Part shown: in pieces, positions 13,468 to 25,699 of the stretch | Numbering within the stretch: position 1 is the first letter of the stretch | How the letters are laid out: the number at the start of each line of letters is the position of its first letter | DNA from: Lonicera japonica | Taxonomy: Eukaryota; Streptophyta; Magnoliopsida; Dipsacales; Caprifoliaceae | DNA length: 64,000 nucleotides | Direction: 5' to 3' | Assembly: GCA_021464415.1 (NCBI GenBank) | Contig: CM038469.1 | Coordinates: 57,033,702 to 57,097,701, forward strand | Notes under the pieces: model-generated | Told to the model about the DNA's origin: nothing | Seen by the model: only the letters and a program-made list of their open reading frames with translations | The model's database searches: none | Position numbers and translations under genes: made by a program

Positions 13468-13826
13468 GAGCATCTCCAACAACCTCTTCAAAAATGACTC
13501 TATAAAAATAATTTTGTTGACCTATGTGGCACTTTGAAGAGCCCATCTTAAAGAATGTTTTTAATGAGCTTTAAGAGCATCTTCAGATATATTATTATTT
13601 TAATAATAAAATATTAAAAAGTATGTTTAAAGAGCCGTCTTAAAGAATGTCCATTTTAAATTAGCACAAAGTTCTATTAATAAAATATTAAAAATTTTGT
13701 TTGAAGAGTGATAAGGACTCTTAAAATTGAAAATTCTATTTTGCTACTTCTGTTGAAGTGAATTTTGCTGACATGGCTCTTCAATAAATTTCCAGTTTAG
13801 TCATTTGAAGAGTTTATTGGAGATAC
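13468..13826. repeat. MITE with GAGCATCTCCAA-type termini
   Basis: The left end GAGCATCTCCAACAACCTC is inverted relative to the right end GAGTTTATTGGAGATAC. GACTC / AGTCATTTGAAGAG extends the pairing inward. Termini of this kind are common in plant MITEs. The target duplication is unclear. Confidence 0.55.
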
Positions 13827-15155
13827 TATTTTACTTTTCATATATAAGTGTTTAACGTGAGCCCTAATGGTACCTATTAAAATGACCCATGCATATTTTG
13901 TTACAAAGTTGTAACATTAAAGATGGTATCATAATAAAAAGGCTTAACTCTTAATATGAAAACAATAAAAGCAAATTATTAAACTATCTTAATTGCTTAT
14001 AAATTATTCACTTAGTCTCACTTTGACCCTGATACTAAAAAACTCCAAATTTTGGCATTTAAATTATTGAATGAGCCGTACTTTGTCTCTAACTTTCGTT
14101 CGAGTTAAGTTGAACAGAATTAAGGGTATTTTTGTCATTTCAATTAAAAATTTAATTTAATTAGATCTTTTTTAAAAGTTGATTCAAGAAAAATCCGATT
14201 TGATTTTTTTCAACATCCATTCAAAGCTTTATTATTTCAAAAAAGTGTTTTTTTTTAATCCATAAATGAAAGGAAAATATAGTAAAGAGAAAAAATAAAT
14301 GCAAAAAATCATACACGAAATTGCAACCCAAACTAAATGCATATGTAATTAATCTAATAATTGAAAATGTATACTATTGAAAGAAAATGGAATCTTTAAA
14401 ACAAAAGCAAAAGACGATAAAAAGAAATTAAAAAAAGAAAGAAATAAAAATTTCAACTATATACAAATAAACTTAAAGAAATGGTAACCCAAATGAAATA
14501 CATATCTATGTACAAAATACACTATGAATAAAAAACCTTTCTAACTTTGATAGTGTGAAAAATATTTGAAAATAATGACGTAAAGCAAATACACCATGTA
14601 GATAAATAAATCAAAAAAGTATATGAAAATCAAAAAGTATGAAGAAAAATGCAATAAAAAGATAGATGTGAGAGAGAGAGAGAGAGATTGCAACAATTCA
14701 TGTAAAAAACTCCAAAAAATAAAAATCCCAAAGCAAATACACTTATACACAATTCTAAACACTGGTATTCAAATTGCACAGGTGTGATGCAAACTTAAGA
14801 TGTTGTGAAATTTTTTTTCGAAAATGCAAGCAGATATATTCACCCGTGTACAAAATAAAAGAATCTAAAAGGTGCATTGTTAAAAGAAAGTAAATTTCTA
14901 AAATGAAAAGAATAATAATTTCATTAATTCTATGTAAAGATTTAGTAATTTTATCAAACAATTTGCACACACGTAGGGTGTGCCATGAAGGCTAGTTGTT
15001 TTAGTTTGTAAGATAGTTATAAAGAGAAAATTTTAGAAAGATAATTAAACTGGTTTTTAAAGTAAGTTTATAGATGAAGTTTTAAAGAGAGAAAATCAAG
15101 GTTTATTTGTACTATTGGTTTGATTAATTTGATGTGCAAAATTCTAACTAAATCT
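13827..15155. other. AT-rich spacer before the gypsy region
   Basis: No gene is seen. It contains a (GA)n run near 14671-14687 and otherwise only AT-rich sequence. Confidence 0.5.
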
Positions 15156-15434
15156 TGTCGCGTCCCAATTCCTACAAAAGTTTGGAAGTGATCAAAATAA
15201 AAGTTCACACTAAATTTGTAAATTTAATATTATTAAATATGTACAAGTACATATAACATTTCACATGGAAAAATACACGCGCACACACACACTACATTTA
15301 GAATTCTTTGAATTACATTCAGAATAACTTTTACTACATAGTACTGCAATCATTTTATTTTAAACCAATTGTAGAATATTTCTTTTATTTATTGCCTTCA
15401 ACTTCTCTCAATTTATTTACTCCTAGAAGTTTAG
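15156..15434 (-). repeat. LTR fragment of the gypsy element, joined directly to gag
   Basis: It begins TGTCGCGTCCCAATTC and matches the first ~270 bp of the two full LTRs (16405 and 23677), including the AAATTTGTAAATTTAATATT block. At TTTAGT (15429-15434) the match switches to the internal gag region. In transcript orientation this is the 3' tail of an LTR. Confidence 0.85.
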
Positions 15435-16404
15435 TGCATGAGAGGACGTGTAATATCTTTTCCATTGTCATTATCCATGATTCTGCCTCCTCGATATCTA
15501 TAGTTCCTTTAAATGATGGAGGATTCAACTTTTTAAGTTGTTCTACAGTCACACCATCTTCCATCCTTTGGGTATGGCAGGTCTTTTGTTCTTCAAATAA
15601 CCTAGCTAAACTTTCAATTGCTTTAAAAGCATCTTTAGCGTTACTAGTGCTTGATTATACCATTTCGTTCATTTATATTTCACATGACAGTTGGATAAAT
15701 ACAAGAGTTTAAATCATAACTAAAATTTGTTCATTTTACATGAACTTGCTAGTTTACGAACTAGCACACTTTAGTAGTTACGTCCTTACACTTCATATAT
15801 ATAAAAAAATTTTTTTTCACTACGGTTCATTTAGTACAGCTTCCATGCACATCATAACATGGTACCAACTGCTTCTAATTATTAGTTAGTAAGGCCTCAT
15901 TATTACACACACACATATATATATATATGTTTATATTTTACACCCCATTAGAGGGTTCTGGACATGCGAAGGTCAGTCGGTGGTTGAGGATACATTATCC
16001 CCATAACTTCAAATATTATCCTCTCGTATTGTATATTGTCCCTCTCTATTTCCAACGCCTCTATAGCCAAGTTATTGTTTCTTCGAAGTTGTCACTAGAC
16101 AAAATCTCTTTGCTCACTAGGGGTTAAAGTAGGGTAATTTAGGGCAACGTGGAGAGCTATATCCAGCACAATCTATCACGCAACTGGGTTTGGGTGTGAT
16201 GGTGGTGGTGGTGGATTGGAGTTGTCACTTTGCTTGCTAGCTATGAAATATACATTACACAGTACTTGTAAATCCAAATATAACATTTAATAAATTAAAT
16301 TCTTATCCTTACAATTTATGTTTTCCTAATCTAAGTAATTTAAAAATAACTATTATTTTTTTTCCTACTTATAGTTAAATATAGTTTTGCTCTTGATACC
16401 ACTT
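15435..16404 (-). pseudogene. Truncated gypsy PBS-leader-gag (second copy)
   Basis: It parallels 22660-23676. A PBS-like GCTCTTGATACCA (plus strand, 16389-16401; minus TGGTATCAAGAGC) sits 3 nt from the LTR end, followed on the minus strand by leader and 5' gag. The gag start codon at 16242-16244 reads ATA on the minus strand, where the other copy has ATG. Everything after 5' gag is deleted; the reading jumps to the LTR fragment at 15434. It cannot encode a full Gag. Confidence 0.8.
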
Positions 16405-17233
16405 TGTCACGTCATAATTCTCTCGGAAGTTGGGAAGTGATCAAAATAAAAGTTCAAACTAAATTTGTAAATTTAATATTATTAAATATGTATAGGTATA
16501 TATAACATTTCACATGAAAAAAGGGCAAAAAAAACACTACATTTATAATGCTTTGAATTACATTTATAATAACTTTTACTACATGGTACTGTATCCTTTT
16601 ATTTTAAACCATTTGTAGAATATTTCTTTTATTTATTGTCTTCAACTTCCCCCAATTTATTTACTCCTAGAAATTTAGTCACCAATCTACTTATTCATTG
16701 AGAATCACCTAAAATGTAAACAAAAAAAAAGTGAGCTTCACGAGCTTAACGAGTAACTTATAACACCATTCCAAGAATTATTACAGTTTTGTTATTATAT
16801 ATCTTTTTGTTTCCTTTAGAAGAAAACGGATTAATCATCAGTTCTAAGTACAGTAAATAAAATAGTAAGGATAATGATTACAGTTTCCAATTGTCACCCC
16901 GTATAAATTTATTAATTGGTAAATCACTTATAAGGTTAGAGGTTCATTCCTTGCTATTTGAGGCCCAAAACTTACATAATCTAATCAAAATGAATTGCCC
17001 AAAAGAACTAGTTTTGACAAAGCCGGGATACTCGGCACACCACCCAATTATCTCTGGGTTGGTAACATATCAAAATCTTAGAAGTAGACTTTCCATAGTG
17101 CATACAATTTAATATAGTCAAAATATCAACTACATATTTTATATAATAATAGCTAAATATATAAAGTAGCTTTCAACTTTTGGATGGAACATTCGTATTC
17201 GTAAAAAACACTACCGTGCATGGATGCATATTA

Positions 17234-17330
<97 letters not shown>

Positions 17331-18508
17331 TTAATGTATTAACAAGCACAATGTATATATATGATATAAAATAAATCACACACACATAGAAAGAACGATA
17401 CAAATAAAACACGCTCACGAATAAAATTAATCTGTTTTATTGAATACCATTTTTATATTGTTTTTACTATTATCATTATCACCATTATTTTTATTATTAA
17501 TACTATGTCAAGCAAACTTTGGTACACATATTACTTGCTTTATCAACTTACAGATTCTTTTTGATTATCTTTCTCTATTTCTCTCTCTTTTGCCATTACT
17601 TTGCCGTATACTCTTTTTTTTAATCTAATTTTTTATTGTTGTTGTTGTTGTTATTATTATCATATTATTAGTACTATTATTATTTTTGGAAGATAGAGTA
17701 GTATGTGAATATTATATTTGTATCTACATGATTTACAAACTAATGAAAGCCCATTTTACTTCTTCATTTCTCCTCTCTTTTTTTTTTTGACTTATGTCCT
17801 ATTCCTAGCATTTATTCTACATATCCTATGCGTAAATATATTTATGCTTTATACAGATTAAAATTAGTGGTGCAAATCTCTGAGTTCTAAAATAATACAT
17901 GAGACCTTTTAATTTTAAAATAATGATAATTTTTAAATGGAAGATAAATTACTCACCTTTATTATTATTTTCACTGCCTTCCGTGCTTCATTGAAAAACT
18001 CCCTTATTTGTCTCTTTCTTTAATATCTTTTTTTTTTCTATCTTACTTAGATAGATAGATGGTGTATATATATACAAATCATGTTCTAGATTACTAGCTA
18101 CAATGATAGCATTCTATGGGCCAAGTGGCCCTTATAAATATATTTTTTCCTTTACACATCCTTATCTCCCTTGTTACTTTGGAGAAAAGTTAACCCATGT
18201 GTATAAGTTCAAATTCTTCCAATCTCTATTTTTTTTAAATTCATGCCACGTGTCATTGCCCTCAAGACTCACTTACTTTTTATCAATTTCTAAACGTTAT
18301 TTTCTTCCATCTATCTTATTTTAGTTCTTAGAAGAGTAATAGGCAGGGTGCACTTGCAATAAGATTTCAATCCTTATTTTACTGACTTACGAAAAATTAT
18401 TATTATTTTCTCAGTGATCCAGACTTTTAATTTACAAAATTAATTACTCAGTTATTATATATATATATATATATATATGTATTTATTTTATTTGTTTTTA
18501 AAAAGGTT
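16405..18508 (-). repeat. Middle LTR of the gypsy element (shared by two copies)
   Basis: It starts TGTCACGTCATAATTC and is collinear with the right LTR. It is the 3' LTR of the copy at 18509-23676 and the 5' LTR of the truncated copy to its left. It is bordered on the right by a polypurine tract (minus AAGGGGG, 18509-18515) and on the left by a PBS. It is interrupted by an expanded (ATT)n array at 17235-17330. Confidence 0.85.
17232..17330. repeat. (ATT)n microsatellite of about 32 units inside the LTR
   Basis: An essentially pure ATT/TTA trinucleotide run. The matching place in the right LTR (about 25331-25345) has only about five units. Confidence 0.97.
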
Positions 18509-18565
18509 CCCCCTTACAAAATTTTGTCCTCGAAATTTCTACTTGGCTATAAAATTTGACTTATC

Positions 18566-18750
18566 TTACTTAGTAAAAAAGTAGAGATATTTTTCATAGA
18601 TTTTGTTTTTTTGTTCCCATGTAGCTTCTTCAACCAGATGATTCTTCCATAATACCTTTACTAAGGGAATAACTTTATTTCGTAAGACTTGGTATTTCTT
18701 GTCCAATATTTCCACTGGGTGCTCAATATAGGTGAGATCTTCACGATTTG
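18566..18750 (-). pseudogene. Chromodomain-like C-terminus of gypsy Pol
   Basis: The minus-strand translation contains HPVEILDKKYQVLRNK and VKVLWKNHLVEEATWE before a stop at 18566-18568. This matches the chromodomain-bearing tail of plant chromovirus integrases, thought to steer insertion to certain chromatin. Just after the stop comes AATTTCGAGGACAAAATTT, then the polypurine tract. Confidence 0.8.
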
Positions 18751-19410
18751 CAGGGGTTCATATTTTAAGACATGTGAGGGATAAAGTACATATTTGCGAA
18801 TCGTGGAAACATGGAATACATCGTGAATGTTTGACATTTCAGAGGGTAGAGCAATACGATATGCAACAAGACCTATTCTTTATATGATATCAAATGGGCC
18901 AGCATACCTTGGGCTCAATTTTCCCAAATCGAAATACCTTTTTGTAGTGGAGAAGCGCAAGAACACTTTATCCCCTCTTTCAAATTCTAAACATTTTCTT
19001 CAGTTGTCAGCGTAACTCTTCTGATGACTTTGAGCTGTCCGAAGATGTTCTTGAATTAATTTATTTTTCTATGTAGTTAATTATACTAATCTAGGTCCCA
19101 ATAACTTCCTTTCACCTACCTCCGTCTAACATGTAGGTGACATACATCTCCTTCTATAAATCGCTTCATACGGAGCTATACATATGCTGTCCTTGATAAC
19201 TGTTATTATAAGCGAACTCCACCAGTGGTAAGTGATCATCCCATGTTCCTTGAAAGTCAATAGTACAAGTTCGCAATATATCTTATAGTATTTGAATCAC
19301 CCTTTCGGATTACCCATCCATCTGTGGGTGGAATGTTGTGTTAAACTTCAAGGATATTCCCAGGGCTTCTTATTTACTTTTTCAAAATTTTGATACAAAC
19401 CCCGAAATCC

Positions 19411-19617
19411 CTATTTGACACTAATTATGATCGAAGTGCTTTGCAACCTAATAATTTCTCGAATATACAACTTCGCCAATTTATGTAAAGGCCAGGTAGT
19501 TTTGATAAGAAGAAAAAGAGTTGACTTTATGAGTCTGTCGACCACCACCCAGACCGTATTAAATCCTAATTGCGTTTGAGGTAATCTTGTAACAAAGTCC
19601 ACAATAATATGCTTCAA
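19411..19617 (-). pseudogene. Integrase core fragment
   Basis: The open stretch includes IVDFVTRLPQTQLGFNTVW, VDRLIKS and KLAKLYIREIIRL, the first part of the gypsy integrase core with the first acidic residue (in VDF) kept. It breaks before the second conserved Asp. Stops and shifts surround it. Confidence 0.85.
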
Positions 19618-20216
19618 TTTTTATTCAAGAATATAGAGAGGTTGAGTAATCTTGAATGGCCTTTGGTGTTCTGCCTTAACTTGTTAATAGACTAGGAAGC
19701 GAGCTACGAACTCCACTACGTCTTTTTTCATTCCTTGCCATTATGAGGTATCTCACAAATCCTTGTACATCTTCGTGCTTCTTAGGTGTACTCTAACACT
19801 TGACTGGTGAGCTTCCTTCATGATTTCTTATTTAAGTATTAGGTCTGCTGGCACACATATTCGAGCTCCAAACCTTAAGATACCGTCGCGAACAACAAAT
19901 TTTTGCTTTTCCCCTTTTTTTACCTTATTTATAACCTTCTCTTATTAAGAGTCTGAGGCTTGCGTTTGCTTGATCTTTTCAAGTGCTGATGGCTCCATGA
20001 AGACATAAGATAGAACTCCATTGGCTTAATGCCCAATTATCTCCACCTTTAGGTTTCATAGGTCTTTAATTAGTTGAGGTTGTGAAATGAGCAACATGTC
20101 CATATCTCTAAAAGATTTTTGGCTTAAAGCATCCCCTATTACATTTGCTTTACCAGTGTGGTAATGAATTCTTTTAACAACTCCAATTAACGCCTCTGTC
20201 TCATATTTAATTCTTT

Positions 20217-20540
20217 TTACGTGAAAATGTACTTCAAGCTTTTATGGCCAGTGTAAATTTCACACCGTTCCCTATACAAATAATGCCTCAAAATCTTTAA
20301 AGCAAAAATGATAGCTGTTAATTCCAAATCATGAGTGGGGTAATTTTGTTCATAAGGTTTAAGCTGTCTTGAACCGTAAGCTATTACTTTTCTATTTTGC
20401 ATCAGCACACAACCTAAACCTTTCTTTGAGGTATCATTATAAATTACAAATCCACATGTACTAGATGGAATTGTTAAAATGTAAGCGGACACTAGCCTAC
20501 CTTTAAGTTATTGAAAACTCTTTTCACATTCACTTGTCTA
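20217..20540 (-). pseudogene. Retroelement RNase H fragment
   Basis: Shows [35 protein letters not shown] and [19 protein letters not shown]. The first Asp and the Glu are kept. The usual YTDH motif reads YTGH, so a catalytic Asp is lost. Confidence 0.88.
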
Positions 20541-20765
20541 ATTGAACTTAACATTTTTGTGAGTTAACTGAGTTAATGGCCCTGCAATTTTTGAAAATCC
20601 TTATACAAATCTACGATAATATCTAGCAAGGCTCAAAAAATTAAGAATCTCTGTAACAGTAATTGGTCGAGGCCAGTTAACCACAGCTTCTACTTTCTTA
20701 GGATCAACTGACACTCCTTCTTTTGAAATAACACGTCCTAAAAAAGTGACACTTGGTAGCCAAAT

Positions 20766-21309
20766 TTAACACATTTTCAATTTAGCATCTAACTTCTCTC
20801 TTCTCAATAATCCTAAAACCATCCTTAAATATTGCTCATGCTCTAAGGGATTCTTTGAGTAAATTAGTATATCACCGATAAAAACCACCACAAATTGGTT
20901 TAGGTAAGGCAAAACTCTATTAATTAAATCCATAAAAGCTACAGGGGCATTTGTGAGCCCAAAAGCCATCACAAAAAATTCATAATGTCCATAATGGGTT
21001 CTAAATGGCGTATTTGCTACGTCCTCGTTTTTTATTTTAATTGATGATATCTTGAGCTAAGATCAATTTTTGAAAATACTTTTGCCCTCGCAACTGATTA
21101 AATAAGTCATCAATTCTAGGCAGAGGGTATTTATTCTTAATGGTTACCTTGTTTAATTCCTGATAGTCAATGCAAAGTCTCATTATCCTATCATTTTTCT
21201 TGACAAACAGGACAGGTGCTCCCCACGGAGATACACTAAGCCTAATGAATCCCTTATTGAATAAACCTTGCAATTGCGTTTTGAGTTCATTTAATTCCAC
21301 AGGTGCCAT
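20766..21309 (-). pseudogene. Gypsy reverse transcriptase, two broken segments
   Basis: Segment 21309-21037 includes [19 protein letters not shown] and [20 protein letters not shown]. Segment 20972-20766 includes FGLTNAPVAFM and FIGDILIYSKNPLEHEQYL. The normal YxDD active site reads FIGD, so one metal-binding Asp is replaced by Gly. A shift separates the two parts. Confidence 0.9.
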
Positions 21310-21724
21310 ACGGCAAGGGGCCTTAGATATGGGTTAAGTTCCTAGGGCTAGGTCAATGGCAAACTCTATTTCCCTGTCATGATGTAGTCCAGGTAGCTCA
21401 CTTTGAAAATATGTCGGGGAATTCTTTTGCTATGGGTATTTCCTCGAGTTTGGGGGTTTGATTTTGGGTATCCACACATAGGTCAAGTAATAATTGCAAC
21501 CTTTTATAATCAACTGAATATGCTTTAATTGAAAAAATAACATTTGGTGAGTTGGCTAAGCTTGTTACTTTAATGGTAAAATGATCTTGTTCTAGAATAT
21601 TAAATGAAACCCTTTTTTAAATAATCAAAGAAGGCAAGATATTTTGCTAAGCAGTCCATTCTTAATATGACATCAAAGCCCCTAATATCAAGAACTACCA
21701 ATTCTGCCACAAACTCGGTGGTCA

Positions 21725-21913
21725 TTAACAAATACTAAGCAAGAGTTGTATATAGTGGACCCCATCATAGAGTCTCTTATATGGAATAGAGACTATCTGA
21801 TCAATTTCTAAAATATCAAGGTTCTTGTCTAGACATAAAACAAAATGGTATGAAACAAAATAGTGTGTGGCACCAAGGTCAATTACGACATGCGTATGCA
21901 TATTACAAACCAT
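21725..21913 (-). pseudogene. Retroelement aspartic protease fragment
   Basis: THVVIDLGATHYFVS matches the gypsy protease active site, normally D-S/T-G; here it reads DLG. The reading frame stops after about 60 residues. A degraded zinc-knuckle region may lie at about 22040-22140. Confidence 0.75.
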
Positions 21914-22457
21914 AAATTTACCTGCTACTATGGAGGTGGAGTTGGTTGCTCCGCCTTAGGTTATAGCATAAACCCTTGATTGCCTGCCTTACTCTTTCAC
22001 GTGGTCTTCACCTTTATTTCTAGCTTTCTGCATCTCTGGATAGTTTTTGATCATATGCCCGATCTAGCCACAGTTAAAGTAGGTACCAGTGCTCCAATGA
22101 CATGCCCCAAGTGTTTTTTTTTCACAATAAGGGCACTTGTCAAGTAATGCTATTTGGGTGTCAGTCTTTCGAAGTTTCAAACGGCCTTTTCTTAAAAGGG
22201 CGTAGATCGTCACATTTTCTCTGATCCCTTATATGGTTGGTCATTTTCTTCTGATCTTGGCATTTATGAAATTCCTCACTTATCACGTTTCCACAATTAG
22301 AGCCATGCTTATAATTTTTGAAATATGTTCATAACTTTAATACTGACACTCTGCTACGAATACCCATTCGGAAGGCCATTTTTTAATTTATTCACCTTAG
22401 TTGCTTATGTGGCCACCAAATGAAATGCGTAACAGGATGATGAGGTAAATTTAGCCT

Positions 22458-22640
22458 TCATATTGCGCCACTATCATACCGTACAGTTTCTGGAAAATAT
22501 TTTTCATCAAAGACTTCCAGAAATTCATTCAAAGTGTGAAATAGTTCTTCTATTTCCTCATTTCCATCTATAATATCCCTTGTCCTCTCTACCATCTGCC
22601 ACCAGTGATAGGCCTCTCCTTGTAGCAATAAAGGATGCAA
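22458..22640 (-). pseudogene. Gag (retrotransposon capsid) fragment
   Basis: LLLQGEAYHWWQMVERTRD followed by FLEVFDEKYFPETVR is the conserved core of plant gypsy Gag. The flanking frame is broken. Confidence 0.85.
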
Positions 22641-23164
22641 ATTTCATTTGTTGTTCTTTAGTGCATGAGAAGACGTGTAATATTTTTTTCCATTTCTATT
22701 ATCCATGATTTTGCCACCTGATATATGTAGTTCCTTTAAAAGATGGAGTATTCAACCTTTTAAATTGTTCTACAGTCAAACCTTCTTCCTTCCTCTGGGT
22801 ATGGTTGGTCTCTTGTTCTTCAAATAACCTAGCTAAACTTTCAATTACTTTGAAAGCACCTTCAGCGTTACTAGTGCTTGATTATACCATTTTGTTCATT
22901 TACATTTCACATAACAGTTGAATTAATTATAAATACAAGAGATTACTACTACAAACCATTAATTTTTATATATCATAACCAAAATTTGTTCATTTTACAA
23001 TAACTTGCTAGTTTACGAACTAGCACACTTTAATAGTACGTTATGTCCTCACACTTCATATATATATATATATATTTTCACTATGGTATATTTAGTACAA
23101 CTTTCATGCATATCATAACATGGTACCAATTACTTATAATTATTGGTTAGTATGCCTCATTATT

Positions 23165-23168
<4 letters not shown>

Positions 23169-23200
<32 letters not shown>
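23169..23200. repeat. (CA)n(TA)n dinucleotide run
   Basis: A short alternating CA then AT repeat in the gag leader. The equivalent place in the truncated copy (about 15907-15929) has a similar, shorter run. Confidence 0.8.
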
Positions 23201-23277
23201 TTATATTTTACACCCCATTAGAGGGTCCTGAATGTGCGAAGGTTAGTCGGTGGTTGCGGATACATTATCCCCATAAC

Positions 23278-23514
23278 TTAAATTATTATCCTCTCATATT
23301 CTATATTGTTTATCTTTATTTCCAAAGCCTCTGGAGCCAAGTTATTATTTCCTCGGAGTTGTCGCTGGACAAGATCTCTTTGCTCATCAGGGGTCAAAGT
23401 AGGATAATTTAGGGCGACGTGGAGAGCTGTATCCAGCACAATCTGTCGTGCAGCCGGGTTTGCATGTGATGGTGGTAGTGGTGGATTAGAGTTGACACTC
23501 TGCTGACTAGCCAT
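23278..23514 (-). pseudogene. Gag N-terminus with intact ATG
   Basis: Starts MASQQSVNSNPPLPPSHANP at 23514, right after the leader and PBS. About 78 residues are open, then the frame is lost. No function beyond Gag N-terminus is suggested. Confidence 0.7.
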
Positions 23515-23910
23515 GAAATCTATAGCACATAGTACCTAGAAATCCAAATATAACATTTAATAAACTAAATTTTTAACATTATAAATTATGTTTTCCTAAT
23601 CTTAGTAATTTAAAAATATCTGTCATTATTTTTTTTCCTACTTATAGTTAAATATAATTTTGCTCTGATACGACTCTGTCATGTCCCAATTCTCACTGAA
23701 GTTGTGGAAGTGATAAAAATAAAAGTTCAAGTTAAATTTGTAAATTTAATATTATTAAATATGTATAGGTACATATAACATTTCACATGAAAAAAAGGAA
23801 AAATGAAAACACTACATCTAGAATGCTTTGAATTACATTTAGAATAACTTTTACTACATGGTAGTGCATCAGTTTATTTTAAACCACTTGTAGAATATTT
23901 ATTTTATTTA

Positions 23911-24734
23911 GGGTGCTGGTAAAAGCACCCTGATATTCCAATTTAAATACCCTTTTTATGAAAAAAATGTAATTTATATAATTAGGTCATGCGTTTTGAA
24001 GGCACCCTACCCTCTCAAATTCAACCCACGATTTTTTTCCCTTCATCGTTGCGTCTTTTTTCTTCGTCTTTTTAAGGAGTGCCAACAACTACACCCAAAT
24101 TCACTGTGTTGTTTTAATTTATGTGCATTATAATTAAGTATATATATCCATTTTCAAATATATATATGCATACACGTACTTTTATGACAACTGCTTAATC
24201 TATAAACCAAATGGACTGCATATACATAAATTATACATACAGCCTTACATATATAGTGGTGCACCTACCTTTCAAAGCTTAAAGTGAATCAATGAAGTAT
24301 AAACCTCACCTTATCCCATTAAAAATGGAATGAATCTTAATAAAAACCCTTGTTGATTCCAAAGATTAAGAGGAAAAAGAACTCACATAGGATTCTCCAA
24401 GATTTTTAAGAATAAAAAACATCAATAGATATACGTATATGCATATATATATGTGTGTGTGTGTGTGTATGTATATGAATAAAAGGGCTAGTTAATTAAA
24501 TGCAGTGACAAAATGTTCGTTGCATTCAAGTTTAATTTTAGAAAAAGATTAATTTTTAGTGACGTAATTTTAGTGACAAAATGTTTGTTGCAAATATAAT
24601 GTTTTGTTTCAAACATGCGTTTATCATTAGGGTGCTTAAATTATATGTGTGCTCTTACAAATTTAAAATTAAAACATGTGTGCCTAAAAAATGGGTGTTT
24701 AAATTGGAATATCATGGTGCTTTTATCAGCACCC
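23911..24734. mobile_element. MULE-like non-autonomous element inserted in the LTR
   Basis: Inverted ends: GGGTGCTGGTAAAAGCACC and, at right, GGTGCTTTTATCAGCACCC, with ATATTCCAATTTAAA paired further in. It is flanked by a perfect 9-bp duplication TTTTATTTA (23902-23910 and 24735-24743). The empty site is visible in the middle LTR near 16630. The 9-bp duplication points to Mutator-type transposition. No transposase. Confidence 0.85.
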
Positions 24735-25539
24735 TTTTATTTATTGTCTTTAACTTCCCCTAATTTATTTACTTATGGAAGTTTAGTCACCAATCTACTT
24801 ATTCCTGAAGATCACCTGAAATGTAAACAAAAAAAATGAGCTTCACGAGCCCAATAAGTAATTTATAATACCATTCCAAGAATTATTATAGTTTTGTTAT
24901 TATATATCTTTTTGTTTCATTTTAGAAGAAAATGGACTAATCATTAGTTCTACATACGATAAATAAAATAGTAAGGAGAATAATTACAGTTTTTAATCGT
25001 CACCCGTATAAATTTATTAATTGGTAAGTCACTTCTAAGGTTAGAGGTTCATCATTTGCTAACTGGGGCCTAAAACTTACACAATCCAATCAAAATGATT
25101 GCTTAAAAGAACTAGTTCCGACAACGCCAGGTTACTCGGCACGCCACCCAATTTTCTCTGGGGTAGTATAGATCCAAATCTTAGAAGTAGACTTTTCAGA
25201 GCATACAATTTAAGATGGTCAAAATATCAACTATATATTTTATATAATAACAGATAAATATAGAAAGTAGCTTTCAACTTTCGGATGGAACATTCGTATT
25301 CGTAAAAACTAGTATCGTGCATGGATGCATATTATTATTATTATTGTTTTTTAATGTATTAACAAGCACAATGTATATATATGACATAAAATAAATCATA
25401 CACACATAAAAAGAGCGATACAAATAAAACACGTTCACGTACAAAATTAATCTGTTTTATTGAATACCATTTTTATATTGGTTTTACTATTATCAATATC
25501 ACATTATTTTTATTATTAATACTATGTCAAGTAAACTTT

Positions 25540-25699
25540 TTTTTTTTTTTTTAAAAAAAATTAAGGGAGGTCTTAGTCTCTCCCTTAATCCTACATCCTA
25601 CAAATAAAGAAAAACCCTCCCCTCCCACCCCATGAGTCGAACCCTTGACCTTAAGGCAAGGGTGGAGGTTGCTTACCACTGGGCCAACCCCTCTCCTCT
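25540..25699 (-). mobile_element. tRNA-derived SINE inserted in the LTR
   Basis: On the minus strand: A box TGGCCCAGTGGTAAGC, B box GGGTTCGACTC, and a poly-A tail (poly-T at 25540-25552). It is flanked by a perfect 19-bp duplication ACTATGTCAAGTAAACTTT (25521-25539 and 25700-25718). The middle LTR shows the empty site near 17505. Confidence 0.92.

Larger units (their letters stand above)
18509..23676 (-). mobile_element. Ty3/gypsy chromovirus internal region (gag-pol, degenerate)
   Basis: Minus-strand order is PBS (23662-23673, minus TCGTATCAGAGC, a mutated initiator-Met tRNA site), gag, protease, reverse transcriptase, RNase H, integrase, chromodomain-like end, then polypurine tract. This order (integrase last) is that of Ty3/gypsy. 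Many stops and frameshifts break it, and key catalytic residues are lost, so it is inactive. With LTRs at 16405-18508 and 23677-26696 it forms one complete but dead element. Confidence 0.9.

Noticed and set aside
17180..17374. Tyrosine-rich open frame
   Set aside because: It is the translation of the (ATT)n microsatellite.
18827..19015. Plus-strand open frame in the gypsy pol region
   Set aside because: It is antisense to the integrase/chromodomain reading on the minus strand.
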